A DNA stretch of 64,000 nt, taken from NCBI RefSeq assembly GCF_021646545.1, contig NZ_JAKIRP010000004.1, forward strand, positions 372,001-436,000, in the 5' to 3' direction. The DNA comes from Chitinophaga filiformis (GTDB taxonomy: Bacteria > Bacteroidota > Bacteroidia > Chitinophagales > Chitinophagaceae). The first letter of the stretch is position 1; the number at the start of each line of letters is the position of its first letter. Made by a program: the position numbers and the translations under genes. Below, piece by piece: positions 25,838 to 35,164 of the stretch. A model generated the notes under the pieces. It was given only the letters and a program-made list of their open reading frames with translations, was not told the DNA's origin and made no database searches.

Positions 25838-27742
25838 CTATTTCAGCAGAAAGCCTATCACGAATAAAACTACCATTCCAATTACCATGGCGAAGATGTA
25901 GAAGCCTACCTGTCCGCTCTGCAGCAGTCTTACCTGCTGGCTGCTCCATTGTACGCCACGGCCTACACCATTTACCAACCTGTCAATACCTGATTTCTCG
26001 ATCGCTTCTTCAAAGAAACGGCTCAGCATCATCAGAGGTTTCACTATGATAGCATCGTATAACTCATCCACGTACCATTTGTTTTCCAGTACTTTGGCAA
26101 TACCGGTACGAGGTTCTCCATTGTCTTCATAATTGCGGTACCAGCTGCGTGCGAAGAAGATAGTGATGATCACCAGCACAGAGCTTAATCCCATCAGCAG
26201 CCATTCAGTATTATGCGCCAGGTGCTCATGCTCATGAACAAATGGTACCGAACCGGCAAATACAGGCGCCAGGTATTCTTTCAGCATGCTGTGGGTACCG
26301 AATACTTCCGGCAGGCCAACATAACCACCAATTACTGAAAGGATGGCCAGTACAATCAGCGGAATGGTGATAGCCACAGGACTTTCGTGCAGGTGATGTT
26401 CCTGCTCGTGCGTACCGCGGAACCTGCCGCAGAAAGTGATGTAGTATAAACGGAACATGTAGAAGGCAGTCATCAGCGCTGTGATCAGAGCTACTGCATA
26501 CATGATCTTATTGAACGCGAAAGTTTCAGCAAGGATCTCATCTTTGGAGAAGAAACCTGACAGACCAGGAATACCGGCGATAGCCAGACAGCCGATCAGG
26601 AAAGTGATGTGCGTAACCGGCATGTATTTTTTCAGGCCACCCATCTTATTGATATTCTGTTCGCCACCCATAGCGTGGATCACAGAACCGGAACCAAGGA
26701 ACAGAAGGGCTTTGAAGAATGCGTGCGTCATTACGTGAAACACTGCAGTCGTATAAGCGCCCACGCCCAGTGCGAGGAACATATATCCCAGCTGGCTCAC
26801 AGTAGAGTAAGCCAATACTTTCTTGATATCATCCTGTTTCAGGGCGATTGAAGCTGCCAGCACCGCTGTAGCCAAGCCTATGATAGCAACAACAGTCTGG
26901 ATGCATGGAGCCAGGGTGTATAACACATTGCTACGTGCGATCATGTAGATGCCTGCTGTCACCATCGTTGCCGCGTGGATCAGGGCAGATACCGGAGTAG
27001 GACCGGCCATCGCATCGGGCAACCAGGTATATAGTGGCAGCTGGGCAGATTTACCGGCTGCACCCACAAATAGCAGGATGGCAATAACAGGTATTACCTT
27101 GTCGCCATGACCAATTGCTGCTGCTTTTTCAAATACTTCAGGGAAAGTAACACTGCCGAATTTCACGATCATAGCAAAGATACCCAGCAGGAAGCCGAGG
27201 TCACCAATGCGGTTCATGATGAAAGCTTTCTTGGCAGCGTTGTTATAAGCGGTGTTCTTGAACCAGAAGCCGATGAGCAGGTAAGAGCAGAGCCCTACGC
27301 CTTCCCATCCGATGAACATCATCACATAGTTAGCGCCCAGTACAAGTATCAGCATGGAGAAAACGAACAGGTTCAGGTAGGCGAAATAACGCGCAAACCC
27401 TTCACTGGTTTCATCATGCATGTAAGAAGTGGAGTAAATATGGATCAGTGAACCAACACCGGTAATGATCAGCAAAAATAAAGCGCTCAGCTGGTCCACC
27501 TGGAATGCGAATGGAATGTGCAGGCTGCCTGCAGAAATAAAGTCAAACAACGAAACTGTCTGTGCCTGAAATCCGGGGGCTTTCACTTCCAGGAAGATCA
27601 GTAAGCTAATTACAAAGCCCGCTAATACAGTTCCGCTTCCTACTATACCCGCCAGTGATTTGGAGAGGTATCTTCTTCCCAATCCATTCACCAGGAAACC
27701 TAATAATGGTAAAAATGGTACCAGCCAAACTAGATGTATCAT
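25838..27742 (-). CDS. nuoL: NADH-quinone oxidoreductase subunit L
   Basis: NuoL is the most distal antiporter-like subunit of complex I and carries the long lateral helix that runs along the membrane arm. The 634-residue protein has FQVDQLSALFLLIITGVGSL, LVLGANYVMMFIGWEGVGL, APLYTWLPDAM-like QLPLYTWLPDAMAGPTPVSA, and DDIKKVLAYSTVSQLGYMF. The C-terminal 100 residues contain the region expected to form the lateral helix and the final anchor helix. It lies 43 bases after nuoK. Confidence 0.97.
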   Translation of the reverse strand: MIHLVWLVPFLPLLGFLVNGLGRRYLSKSLAGIVGSGTVLAGFVISLLIFLEVKAPGFQAQTVSLFDFISAGSLHIPFAFQVDQLSALFLLIITGVGSLIHIYSTSYMHDETSEGFARYFAYLNLFVFSMLILVLGANYVMMFIGWEGVGLCSYLLIGFWFKNTAYNNAAKKAFIMNRIGDLGFLLGIFAMIVKFGSVTFPEVFEKAAAIGHGDKVIPVIAILLFVGAAGKSAQLPLYTWLPDAMAGPTPVSALIHAATMVTAGIYMIARSNVLYTLAPCIQTVVAIIGLATAVLAASIALKQDDIKKVLAYSTVSQLGYMFLALGVGAYTTAVFHVMTHAFFKALLFLGSGSVIHAMGGEQNINKMGGLKKYMPVTHITFLIGCLAIAGIPGLSGFFSKDEILAETFAFNKIMYAVALITALMTAFYMFRLYYITFCGRFRGTHEQEHHLHESPVAITIPLIVLAILSVIGGYVGLPEVFGTHSMLKEYLAPVFAGSVPFVHEHEHLAHNTEWLLMGLSSVLVIITIFFARSWYRNYEDNGEPRTGIAKVLENKWYVDELYDAIIVKPLMMLSRFFEEAIEKSGIDRLVNGVGRGVQWSSQQVRLLQSGQVGFYIFAMVIGMVVLFVIGFLLK

Positions 27743-27785
27743 CTATTCAAATACTAATTACGATTTACAATTACGATTCAAGCTG

Positions 27786-28103
27786 TTAGTTCTTCAGCCT
27801 GTTCATGATATTAATATCCACCGACTGTGAATTCCTGTACACCATTACGATAATGGCGAGTCCTACGGCTACTTCCGCAGCGGCCACCACCATGATAAAG
27901 AATACAAAGATCTGTGCCCCGCCGGCATCTACACGGCCAGCGTCTGCCCACATTTTAGAAAAGGCTACCAGCAGCAGGTTTACGGCATTCAGCATCAGCT
28001 CCACGCACATGAAAATAATAATGGCATTTCTGCGCATCAGCACGCCCATCACCCCAATGCAAAAGAGTGCTATGCTTAAGAAAATGTAATATTGAACAGG
28101 CAT
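27786..28103 (-). CDS. nuoK: NADH-quinone oxidoreductase subunit K
   Basis: NuoK is a small three-helix subunit near the membrane-arm junction of complex I. The 105-residue protein shows the two conserved buried Glu regions: IIIFMCVELMLNAVNLLLVA and VVAAAEVAVGLAIIV. Length matches the family. It lies between nuoJ and nuoL in the usual order. Confidence 0.97.
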   Translation of the reverse strand: MPVQYYIFLSIALFCIGVMGVLMRRNAIIIFMCVELMLNAVNLLLVAFSKMWADAGRVDAGGAQIFVFFIMVVAAAEVAVGLAIIVMVYRNSQSVDINIMNRLKN

Positions 28104-28151
28104 CTTAAAAAGAATTACAAATTGATCAATGACGATTTACAGATGTTGTGG

Positions 28152-28655
28152 TTATGCTTCCCTTTTCCCGATTACAACCGCACCTACCATAGCGCTCAGG
28201 AACAGGATACTGCTGACTTCAAAAGGAACTACGTATTGATTAAATAAAGTTTTACCAAGGTTAGCGATCAGACCTATATCTGCCGCTCCGGGTTGTATTG
28301 GAGTTACATCGGCTTCACGAAGTGCGCCCAGTAATACCAGCAAGAGGGCGCCACCACTGATAGCACCGGCATATTTCAGCCAGCTGCGCTTCTGTGGTTC
28401 TATTTCTGCATTCAGGTTCATTAACATGATCACAAACAGGAACAATACCATGATCGCTCCCGCATACACTATGATATGCACCACAGCCAGGAACTGCGCG
28501 TTGAGCATAATATAGTGCCCCGCTATGGTGAAAAACGTTACTATCAGGCAAAGGACACTGGTAACGGGGTTCTTGCTCAATATCACGCCCAGGGCGGATA
28601 TAATAGAGATGATTGAAAGTACCCCGAAAACGATTTGTTGTAAACTCATTCCCAT
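28152..28655 (-). CDS. nuoJ: NADH-quinone oxidoreductase subunit J
   Basis: NuoJ is a five-helix membrane subunit of complex I beside NuoH. The 167-residue protein has the family region AQFLAVVHIIVYAGAIMVLFLFVIM, here around residues 53-77, which includes the conserved pi-bulge helix, and ends with a helix before VIGKREA. Either of two close ATG codons (28655 or 28649) could start it. It lies 43 bases after nuoI. Confidence 0.95.
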   Translation of the reverse strand: MGMSLQQIVFGVLSIISIISALGVILSKNPVTSVLCLIVTFFTIAGHYIMLNAQFLAVVHIIVYAGAIMVLFLFVIMLMNLNAEIEPQKRSWLKYAGAISGGALLLVLLGALREADVTPIQPGAADIGLIANLGKTLFNQYVVPFEVSSILFLSAMVGAVVIGKREA

Positions 28656-28698
28656 TGCTATAATGACTATTATGTTTTTTAGCTAAGACTGTCTTTGA

Positions 28699-29208
28699 TT
28701 ATGCTTTTTTCTTTTCACCAGGTGCCGGGATCAGCAGATCCTGTTTGCCATAAATGAAACCTTCGCGTTTGTAGTTAGCAGGTGCAAATGTTTCTGTCAG
28801 ATAGATAGCATCTTTCGGACAAGCCTCTTCACAAAAACCACAGAAAATGCAACGCAACATGTTGATCTCATAGCGGGCAGCATATTTCTCTTCACGGTAC
28901 AGGTGTTCTTCACCTGGTTTTCTTTCTGCTGCTTCCATTGTGATCGCTTCTGCCGGACAGGCTACTGCACACAAGCCGCAGGCGGTACAGTTCTCGCGTC
29001 CTTCAGCGTCACGGTTCAATATATGCAGACCACGGAATACAGGGCTGAACGGACGCTTCTGCTCCGGATAACGCACTGTTTCCTTCCTCTTCCAGATATG
29101 CTTAAAGGTGATGATCATCCCCTTAATAATATTCCACAAATAGATCTTCTCGATGAAGGTCATCGGCTTGCGGTCTACCTGTCTTGCCCTACTTGTTAAA
29201 GCTTGCAT
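28699..29208 (-). CDS. nuoI: NADH-quinone oxidoreductase subunit I
   Basis: NuoI carries clusters N6a and N6b of complex I and passes electrons to N2 in NuoB. The 169-residue protein has two 4Fe-4S motifs, CTACGLCAVACPAEAI (near residue 79) and CIFCGFCEEACPKDAI (near residue 120), each followed by a distal Pro. The N-terminal helix region that contacts the membrane is present. It lies 27 bases after nuoH. Confidence 0.96.
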   Translation of the reverse strand: MQALTSRARQVDRKPMTFIEKIYLWNIIKGMIITFKHIWKRKETVRYPEQKRPFSPVFRGLHILNRDAEGRENCTACGLCAVACPAEAITMEAAERKPGEEHLYREEKYAARYEINMLRCIFCGFCEEACPKDAIYLTETFAPANYKREGFIYGKQDLLIPAPGEKKKA

Positions 29209-29235
29209 ATGATGCTATTAAAATAAAGTCGTTAA

Positions 29236-30273
29236 TTAATGTGTGCTGCGATACAGTACGATCGCTCCTGTTATCAACATATTAGCCAGTGCCAGCGGAA
29301 TCATGATGTTCCAGCCAAGACGCATCAGCTGATCGTAACGGAACCTCGGGATCGTCCAGCGTACCCACATAAAGAAGAACAGGAAGCAGATGATCTTGAT
29401 GAACAAGGCTGCTGTTCCCAGGATGGTCACCAGGTTAGGCGCCAGTCCCAGGCTGTCCATATATGGGAAGGAATAACCACCGAAGTACAGGCTGGCCATC
29501 AGTGCAGAGCTGATAAACATATTGATGTACTCTGCGAACAGGTAGAAGCCCAGTTTCATGGAAGAGTACTCCAGGTGATAACCACCATTCAGTTCACTTT
29601 CTGCTTCTGACAGGTCAAATGGTGTACGGTTACACTCAGCAAAGGAACATACCAGGAATATCAGGAAGCCCAGTGGCTGATATAATACGTTCCAGCCGCC
29701 ATGACGCTGCTGTTCTACAATTTCTTTAATGCTTAAAGAACCTGTCATCATCAGCAGTGCGATCAGTGACAGCCCCATCGCCAGCTCGTAAGAGATGATC
29801 TGTGAAGCTGCACGCACGGATGCCAGCAGGGAATATTTATTGTTGGAAGCCCATCCACCGAGCATGATACCATACACGCCTAAGCTCACTACGCCGAAAA
29901 TGTATAAGATACCGATGTTAATATCTGCGATCTGCAGCGATATGGTGCGACCTGCAATGGTCAGTGTATCTCCCCAGGGAATTACTGCGCTTGTCATACA
30001 AGCTACGATCATTGCCAGGGAAGGTCCGAGAATGAAGAGGAAACGGTTGGAATTGCCCGGGATGATCTCTTCCTTGAAGAAGAGTTTACCACCATCAGCC
30101 AGCGGCTGCAGCAATCCCATAAAACCAGCCCTGTTGGGACCAATCCTGTCCTGAATTATACTTGCTACTTTTCTTTCACCCCATGTGGAATACATAGCTA
30201 CCACCAGTGATATCACCAGTACGCCTGATATCAGTACGATCTTCTCGAGGATAAAGAACCAGTCTATGTTCAT
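29236..30273 (-). CDS. nuoH: NADH-quinone oxidoreductase subunit H
   Basis: NuoH anchors the peripheral arm and forms much of the quinone-access channel. The 345-residue membrane protein shows STWGERKVASIIQDRIGPNR, QPLADGGKLFFKEE, FAECNRTPFDLSEAESEL (charged loop lining the quinone cavity), and FFFMWVRWTIPRFRYDQLM. The ATG at 30273 (MNIDWFF) is preferred over an in-frame TTG one codon earlier. It lies 37 bases after nuoG. Confidence 0.97.
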   Translation of the reverse strand: MNIDWFFILEKIVLISGVLVISLVVAMYSTWGERKVASIIQDRIGPNRAGFMGLLQPLADGGKLFFKEEIIPGNSNRFLFILGPSLAMIVACMTSAVIPWGDTLTIAGRTISLQIADINIGILYIFGVVSLGVYGIMLGGWASNNKYSLLASVRAASQIISYELAMGLSLIALLMMTGSLSIKEIVEQQRHGGWNVLYQPLGFLIFLVCSFAECNRTPFDLSEAESELNGGYHLEYSSMKLGFYLFAEYINMFISSALMASLYFGGYSFPYMDSLGLAPNLVTILGTAALFIKIICFLFFFMWVRWTIPRFRYDQLMRLGWNIMIPLALANMLITGAIVLYRSTH

Positions 30274-30310
30274 CAAATACGAATTATATCAATTACGAAT
30301 AAAGAGTGAA

Positions 30311-31402
30311 TTACTTCTTGTTAAAGTCATCTGAATGTGCCGGTCCGTCTATCTTAGACAGATCGATCTCCGGTCTGTTCACCTCACTGATATTGTGAAT
30401 ATCGAGCAGCAGTTTAGGCTGACGGCCATCCAGTACCTCTACCAGTGTATCTTTCGGTTTGTGCACACCTACATAATGACCCTGGGAAATAACACTCTGA
30501 CGTTCTATCTTACGCGGGCCTTCTATCACCCAGTCTTTCACATCTTTCTTATCAAAGCGGCAGGTATCGCAGATCCATTCTTCCACTTCACCGTATTTAT
30601 CCTTGCGGGCAGTTACACGGAATACTTCATCACCACGCATCCACAGAACGGTCTTACCACAGCATTTTGGATCTTCACACTGGCGGTGTGCATCTACCGG
30701 TTTCAGGAACCATACACGGTTCTTGAAGCGGAAGGTTTTATCTGTCAGGGCTCCTACCGGACAAACATCGATCACGTTACCGATGAAGTTGTTGTCGAGT
30801 GATTGCTGAATATAAGTACCGATCTCCGCAGCCTCTCCACGTCCCAGTACGCCATGCTCACGCTTTTCAGTCAGCTGATCAGCCGTAAACACACAACGGT
30901 AGCAGAGGATGCAACGGGTCATGTGTAATTGTATCTTATCGCCGATATCGATCCTGTCGAAGGTACGGCGTTTGAATTCGTAGCGTGTAGTATCTGCACC
31001 GTGCTCATAGCTGAGGTCCTGCAGATGGCATTCACCGGCCTGGTCGCAGATAGGGCAATCCAGCGGGTGGTTCAGCAACAGGAATTCCACTACTCCTTTA
31101 CGTGCTTCCTGCACTTCAGGAGAAGTGATGTTAGCCACTTCCATACCATCCATTACGTTGGTACGGCAGCTGGCTACCAGTTTAGGCATAGGACGGGGAT
31201 CAGCTTCTGATCCTTTGGTTACTTTCACCAGGCAGGTACGGCATTTACCACCGCTACCCTGCAGTTTGGAGTAGTAACACATTGCAGGCGGCACGATATC
31301 TCCACCAATTTTACGGGCAGCATTCAGGATGGAAGTACCCGGCTCCACTTCCACGGAGATATTATCGATCTTAACCTTAAAGAGTTTCTTTTCTTCAGCC
31401 AT
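30311..31402 (-). CDS. nuoG: NADH-quinone oxidoreductase subunit G, short form
   Basis: NuoG of complex I normally combines iron-sulfur domains with a large molybdopterin-oxidoreductase-like domain. This 363-residue version keeps the N-terminal 2Fe-2S domain (GSGGKCRTCLVKV), the His/Cys motif LNHPLDCPICDQAGECHLQD, the 4Fe-4S motif RCILCYRCVF with DVCPVGALT, and a further Cys set (CEDPKCCG and WICDTCRF). It then ends after about 60 more residues, so the molybdopterin-like domain is absent. Flanking genes are intact and adjacent, so this is a natural short form rather than a frameshift; short NuoG forms are known in Bacteroidota. Confidence 0.93.
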   Translation of the reverse strand: MAEEKKLFKVKIDNISVEVEPGTSILNAARKIGGDIVPPAMCYYSKLQGSGGKCRTCLVKVTKGSEADPRPMPKLVASCRTNVMDGMEVANITSPEVQEARKGVVEFLLLNHPLDCPICDQAGECHLQDLSYEHGADTTRYEFKRRTFDRIDIGDKIQLHMTRCILCYRCVFTADQLTEKREHGVLGRGEAAEIGTYIQQSLDNNFIGNVIDVCPVGALTDKTFRFKNRVWFLKPVDAHRQCEDPKCCGKTVLWMRGDEVFRVTARKDKYGEVEEWICDTCRFDKKDVKDWVIEGPRKIERQSVISQGHYVGVHKPKDTLVEVLDGRQPKLLLDIHNISEVNRPEIDLSKIDGPAHSDDFNKK

Positions 31403-31424
31403 TTTGCATCGCTTAAATTGATTC

Positions 31425-32789
31425 TTATACAGCAGCAGGAGCAGCTATTTCCAGTGGATCTGCGTAATGTGCCAGTCCGTAGTTACGTTTAGTAGCTTCT
31501 TCAGGATGCAGCACATGCCATTCAAATTCGTCACGGAAGTGACGGATAGCAGCTGCTACCGGCCAGGCAGCAGCATCGCCCAGCGGACAGATGGTGTTAC
31601 CTTCTATTTTACGCTGGATGTCCCACAGCAGATCTATATCACTCATTTTGCCCTTACCATTCTCGATATTCTGCAGTACACGCTTCATCCAGCCGGTACC
31701 CTCACGGCATGGGCTGCACTGTCCGCAGCTCTCATGGTGATAGAAACGGGCGAATGTCAGTGTGTTCTTCACAATACACTGGTCTTCGTCCAGTACGATG
31801 AAACCACCGGAACCAAGCATGGTACCTGTAGCGAAACCACCGTCAGCGAGACTTTCATACGTCATCATACGTTGCTCACCTTTTGCTGTTTTCAGCAGCA
31901 GGTTTGCAGGCAGGATAGGCACGGAAGAACCACCGGGGATACACGCTTTCAGGCGTTTGCCATTAGCGATACCACCACAGTATTCATCAGAGTAGATGAA
32001 TTCCTCAACAGAGATATTCATTTCGATCTCGTATACCCCTGGTTTGTTGATATTACCACAGGCAGAGATCAGTTTGGTACCGGTAGACTTACCAAGACCG
32101 TATTTTGAATATTCATCACCACCGATACGCAGAATAGGTACGACTGCAGCCAGTGTTTCCACGTTGTTCACCACGGTTGGGCAATCCCACAACCCTTTTA
32201 CAGCCGGGAACGGAGGTTTGATACGCGGGTTACCACGTTTACCTTCCAGGGATTCTATCAGGGCAGTTTCCTCACCACAGATATAAGCACCCGCGCCACG
32301 CTGTACATATATTTCGAGATCGAAGCCGGTACCCTGGATATTCTTACCCAGCCAGCCATTCTTCTTTGCTTCTGCGATAGCCTGTTCCAGGATGTCAGGA
32401 ATCCAGGCATACTCACCACGGATATAGATATAGCAGCTGTTGCAACCCAGTGTATAGCTGGAGATGAGCAGACCTTCTATAAGCAGGTGAGGGATAAATT
32501 CCATCAGGTAACGGTCTTTGAACGTACCTGGTTCAGATTCATCCGCATTGCACACCAGGTAGCGGGGTACGCCCTCCGGTTTTGCAATGAAGCTCCATTT
32601 CATACCGGTAGGGAAACCGGCGCCACCACGACCTCTCAGACCGCTCTTTTTTACCTCATCCAGCACCTGGTCAGGTGTCATGCTTTTGAGCGCTTTTTCT
32701 GCTGATCCATAACCTCCGTTGGCCCGGTATACATCATAGTACCGGATGCCTTCTATGTGCGCTTTGTCAAAAAGTAGTTTGCGTCCCAT
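31425..32789 (-). CDS. nuoF: NADH-quinone oxidoreductase subunit F
   Basis: NuoF binds NADH and FMN and holds cluster N3, the electron entry point of complex I. The 454-residue protein has RGRGGAGFPTGMKWSF (NADH/FMN-binding Gly-rich loop), YICGEETALIESLEGKRG, and the 4Fe-4S motif SCGQCSPCREGTGWM near residue 345. I chose ATG 32789 (MGRKLLFDKAHIEG) because family members start there; an in-frame ATG at 32825, eight bases after nuoE, would add 12 residues. Its presence with NuoE shows that this complex uses NADH, unlike the 11-subunit forms of some Bacteroides relatives. Confidence 0.96.
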   Translation of the reverse strand: MGRKLLFDKAHIEGIRYYDVYRANGGYGSAEKALKSMTPDQVLDEVKKSGLRGRGGAGFPTGMKWSFIAKPEGVPRYLVCNADESEPGTFKDRYLMEFIPHLLIEGLLISSYTLGCNSCYIYIRGEYAWIPDILEQAIAEAKKNGWLGKNIQGTGFDLEIYVQRGAGAYICGEETALIESLEGKRGNPRIKPPFPAVKGLWDCPTVVNNVETLAAVVPILRIGGDEYSKYGLGKSTGTKLISACGNINKPGVYEIEMNISVEEFIYSDEYCGGIANGKRLKACIPGGSSVPILPANLLLKTAKGEQRMMTYESLADGGFATGTMLGSGGFIVLDEDQCIVKNTLTFARFYHHESCGQCSPCREGTGWMKRVLQNIENGKGKMSDIDLLWDIQRKIEGNTICPLGDAAAWPVAAAIRHFRDEFEWHVLHPEEATKRNYGLAHYADPLEIAAPAAV

Positions 32790-32833
32790 CTTACTTTTTA
32801 TAATTGTAGACCGTATTCCGGTCATTCAAAGTT

Positions 32834-33319
32834 TTAGTTTGCTTTAACCCTGCATTCTTCTATGATAGCATCTACCTTTTCAGGGGTCAGGTGCTCACGG
32901 TAGTGTTTGCCCAGCTGCATCATAGGAGCGTATCCGCAGGCGCCGAGGCATTCTACCGTTTTGAGGGTGAACAGGCCATCTTTGGTGGTTTCACCCACGC
33001 CGATGTCCAGTTTCTTTTTGATATAGTCAATGATGTTGTCTGAACCACGCAGCATGCAAGGGCCTGTCTGACATACTTCAAATACGTATTTACCTACAGG
33101 CTTCAGGTTAAACATCGAGTAAAAGGTAGCCACCTCGTACACTTCGATCGGTTTGATCTGCAGCAGGGAAGCCACATAATCCATGGTCTCCGCGCTCAGC
33201 CATCCGCCAAACTCTTCCTGTGCCAGATGCAGCACAGGAATCAGGGCGCTCTTCTGTTTCCCTGCCGGGTAACGGGCGATGATCTCTTTTACCTTATTCA
33301 GTTTCTCTTCAGAAAACAT
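32834..33319 (-). CDS. nuoE: NADH-quinone oxidoreductase subunit E
   Basis: NuoE carries the 2Fe-2S cluster N1a in the NADH-oxidising module. The 161-residue thioredoxin-like protein has the four cluster ligands in VCQTGPCMLRG and VECLGACGYAPMM. The N-terminal helical part includes LIPVLHLAQEEFGGWLS. It lies 24 bases after nuoD and immediately before nuoF. Confidence 0.97.
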   Translation of the reverse strand: MFSEEKLNKVKEIIARYPAGKQKSALIPVLHLAQEEFGGWLSAETMDYVASLLQIKPIEVYEVATFYSMFNLKPVGKYVFEVCQTGPCMLRGSDNIIDYIKKKLDIGVGETTKDGLFTLKTVECLGACGYAPMMQLGKHYREHLTPEKVDAIIEECRVKAN

Positions 33320-33343
33320 AACTATGAAAGAAAATATTAATAA

Positions 33344-34561
33344 TTAAGCATCCAGTTCACCTGCTATCAGATTCAGGCTACTCATACAGATAACGGCATC
33401 ACTCAGCATGGCGCCCTTGATCAGTTCTGCATAAGCCTGGTAATATATGAAACATGGGCGGCGGAAGTGCAGCCTGTACGGGCTACGGCCACCATCGCTG
33501 ATGAGATAGAATCCCAGTTCTCCGTTGGCGCCTTCTACAGGATTGTACAATTCACCCGGCAGGATATCAGATTCACCCATGATGATCTTGAAGTGGTAGA
33601 TCAGCGCTTCCATTTTGGTGTATACCGCGCTCTTTTCAGGCAGATAGTAAGCAGGTACATCTGCGTGGTATACATCTGAAGGCAGGTCTTTCAGCTTATC
33701 CATCGCCTGACGGATAATGCTCAGGCTTTCCCACATTTCGGCATTACGTACCAGGAAACGGTCGTAACAGTCGCCGGTGGTGCCTACCGGTATATTAAAT
33801 TCGAAATCTTCGTAAGAGGAATATGGCTGTGCCACGCGCACGTCGTAATCCACACCTGCAGCACGCAGGTTAGGACCGGTAAAGCCGTAGTTGATGGCTC
33901 TTTCTGCACTGATAGGGCCAACGCCCTGGGTCCTTTCCATGAAGATACGGTTACGGTTCATCAGGGTTTCGAACTCCTTCAGCGCCACCGGATATTCTTT
34001 CAGGAAACGTTCTATTTTTTCAAAAGCCGCAGGCGTAAAGTTTCTTTCGAAACCACCCACACGGCCGATGTTGGTTGTCAGACGGGAACCGCATATCTCC
34101 TCGTATATTTCGTATGCCAGCTCACGGTACTTCATGAGGTACAGGAAGCCGGAGAAGGCGCCGCTGTCCACACCTACCACACCGTTACAGATCAGGTGAT
34201 CTGTAATGCGGGCCAGTTCCATAATGATCACACGGAGGTAGTCTACACGCTTGGGGGTTTGAATACCCAGCAGTTTCTCTACGGTCATGTGCCATCCCAT
34301 ATTATTAATGGGCGACGAACAATAGTTCAGACGGTCAGTTAAAGGAGTGATCTGGTAATAAGGACGGCGCTCTGCGATCTTCTCAAATGCACGGTGGATA
34401 TACCCTACAGTAGATTCCGAACTCACGATACGCTCGCCGTCAATTTCCAGGATATTCTGGAATACCCCGTGTGTAGCGGGGTGGGTAGGTCCCAGGTTAA
34501 GGGTTTGTGTTTGCCTCTCTATGGAGCCTTCCGGCAGTGTGATATGTTGCTGCTCTGACAT
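33344..34561 (-). CDS. nuoD: NADH-quinone oxidoreductase subunit D
   Basis: NuoD forms the quinone-binding site together with NuoB. The 405-residue protein has the family motifs LGPTHPATHGVFQNILEIDG, the conserved His/Tyr region GYIHRAFEKIAERRPYYQ, LMNRNRIFMERTQGVG, and GYEVR-type loop FNIPVGTTGDCYDRF. ATG 34561 is chosen over an in-frame TTG two codons upstream. It is separate from NuoC here; the two are fused in E. coli. Confidence 0.97.
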   Translation of the reverse strand: MSEQQHITLPEGSIERQTQTLNLGPTHPATHGVFQNILEIDGERIVSSESTVGYIHRAFEKIAERRPYYQITPLTDRLNYCSSPINNMGWHMTVEKLLGIQTPKRVDYLRVIIMELARITDHLICNGVVGVDSGAFSGFLYLMKYRELAYEIYEEICGSRLTTNIGRVGGFERNFTPAAFEKIERFLKEYPVALKEFETLMNRNRIFMERTQGVGPISAERAINYGFTGPNLRAAGVDYDVRVAQPYSSYEDFEFNIPVGTTGDCYDRFLVRNAEMWESLSIIRQAMDKLKDLPSDVYHADVPAYYLPEKSAVYTKMEALIYHFKIIMGESDILPGELYNPVEGANGELGFYLISDGGRSPYRLHFRRPCFIYYQAYAELIKGAMLSDAVICMSSLNLIAGELDA

Positions 34562-34579
34562 GTTCAAACGAATAAATTA

Positions 34580-35101
34580 TTAAATGCCAATATGCCCGCC
34601 GCGGCCGAACATTTCATCATCTTTATCGGTGCGGGTCTGATCTTCCAGCGGAAATTCCTTACGCATGGGGAAATAGGTCATTTCATCCACGTTCAGGATA
34701 CGCTTCAGGTTCGGGTGTCCTACGAAGTTCACGCCGAAGAAGTCGTATGTTTCCCTTTCCATCCAGTTGGCTGATTCAAACAGCCGGGTAGCTGTGAATA
34801 CGCGTGTATCCTCAATGCTGGTGTACACTTTGAAGCGCAGTCTCACTCTTTCCCTGAAATTGTACAGGTGATATACTACTGCGAGCTCCTCCCCGATCCT
34901 GTTGGGATAGTGTACGGCTGTGAGGTCCGTTAAAAAACGAAATTGCAGCTCCTCATCATCGTACAGGAACTGCATTACTTTCAGGTTCAGGTCTTTCGGA
35001 GCTGCAAATGATAGCATCCCAAAGGATTCTTCCACCTGGCTGATTGATTCCCCAAACTTTTCTGCTAACCTTTGCTTTATATAGTCGTTTGTCAAAGACA
35101 T
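34580..35101 (-). CDS. nuoC: NADH-quinone oxidoreductase subunit C
   Basis: NuoC is a peripheral-arm subunit that supports NuoD and NuoI. The 173-residue protein shows the 30-kDa subunit signature in the C-terminal half (MERETYDFFGVNFVGHPNLK, followed by RILNVDEMTYFPMRKEFPLE). It is a free subunit, not fused to NuoD. It lies 63 bases after nuoB and 18 bases before nuoD. Confidence 0.96.
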   Translation of the reverse strand: MSLTNDYIKQRLAEKFGESISQVEESFGMLSFAAPKDLNLKVMQFLYDDEELQFRFLTDLTAVHYPNRIGEELAVVYHLYNFRERVRLRFKVYTSIEDTRVFTATRLFESANWMERETYDFFGVNFVGHPNLKRILNVDEMTYFPMRKEFPLEDQTRTDKDDEMFGRGGHIGI

Positions 35102-35164
35102 TACGATTTCAATTTTCTATTTCAGATTGACTTTTCGGATATGATCTTCTTTTGGTGTGGTAGA

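Noticed and set aside
31467..32108. Open frame of 213 codons opposite nuoF
   Set aside because: Shadow frame; no conserved motif.
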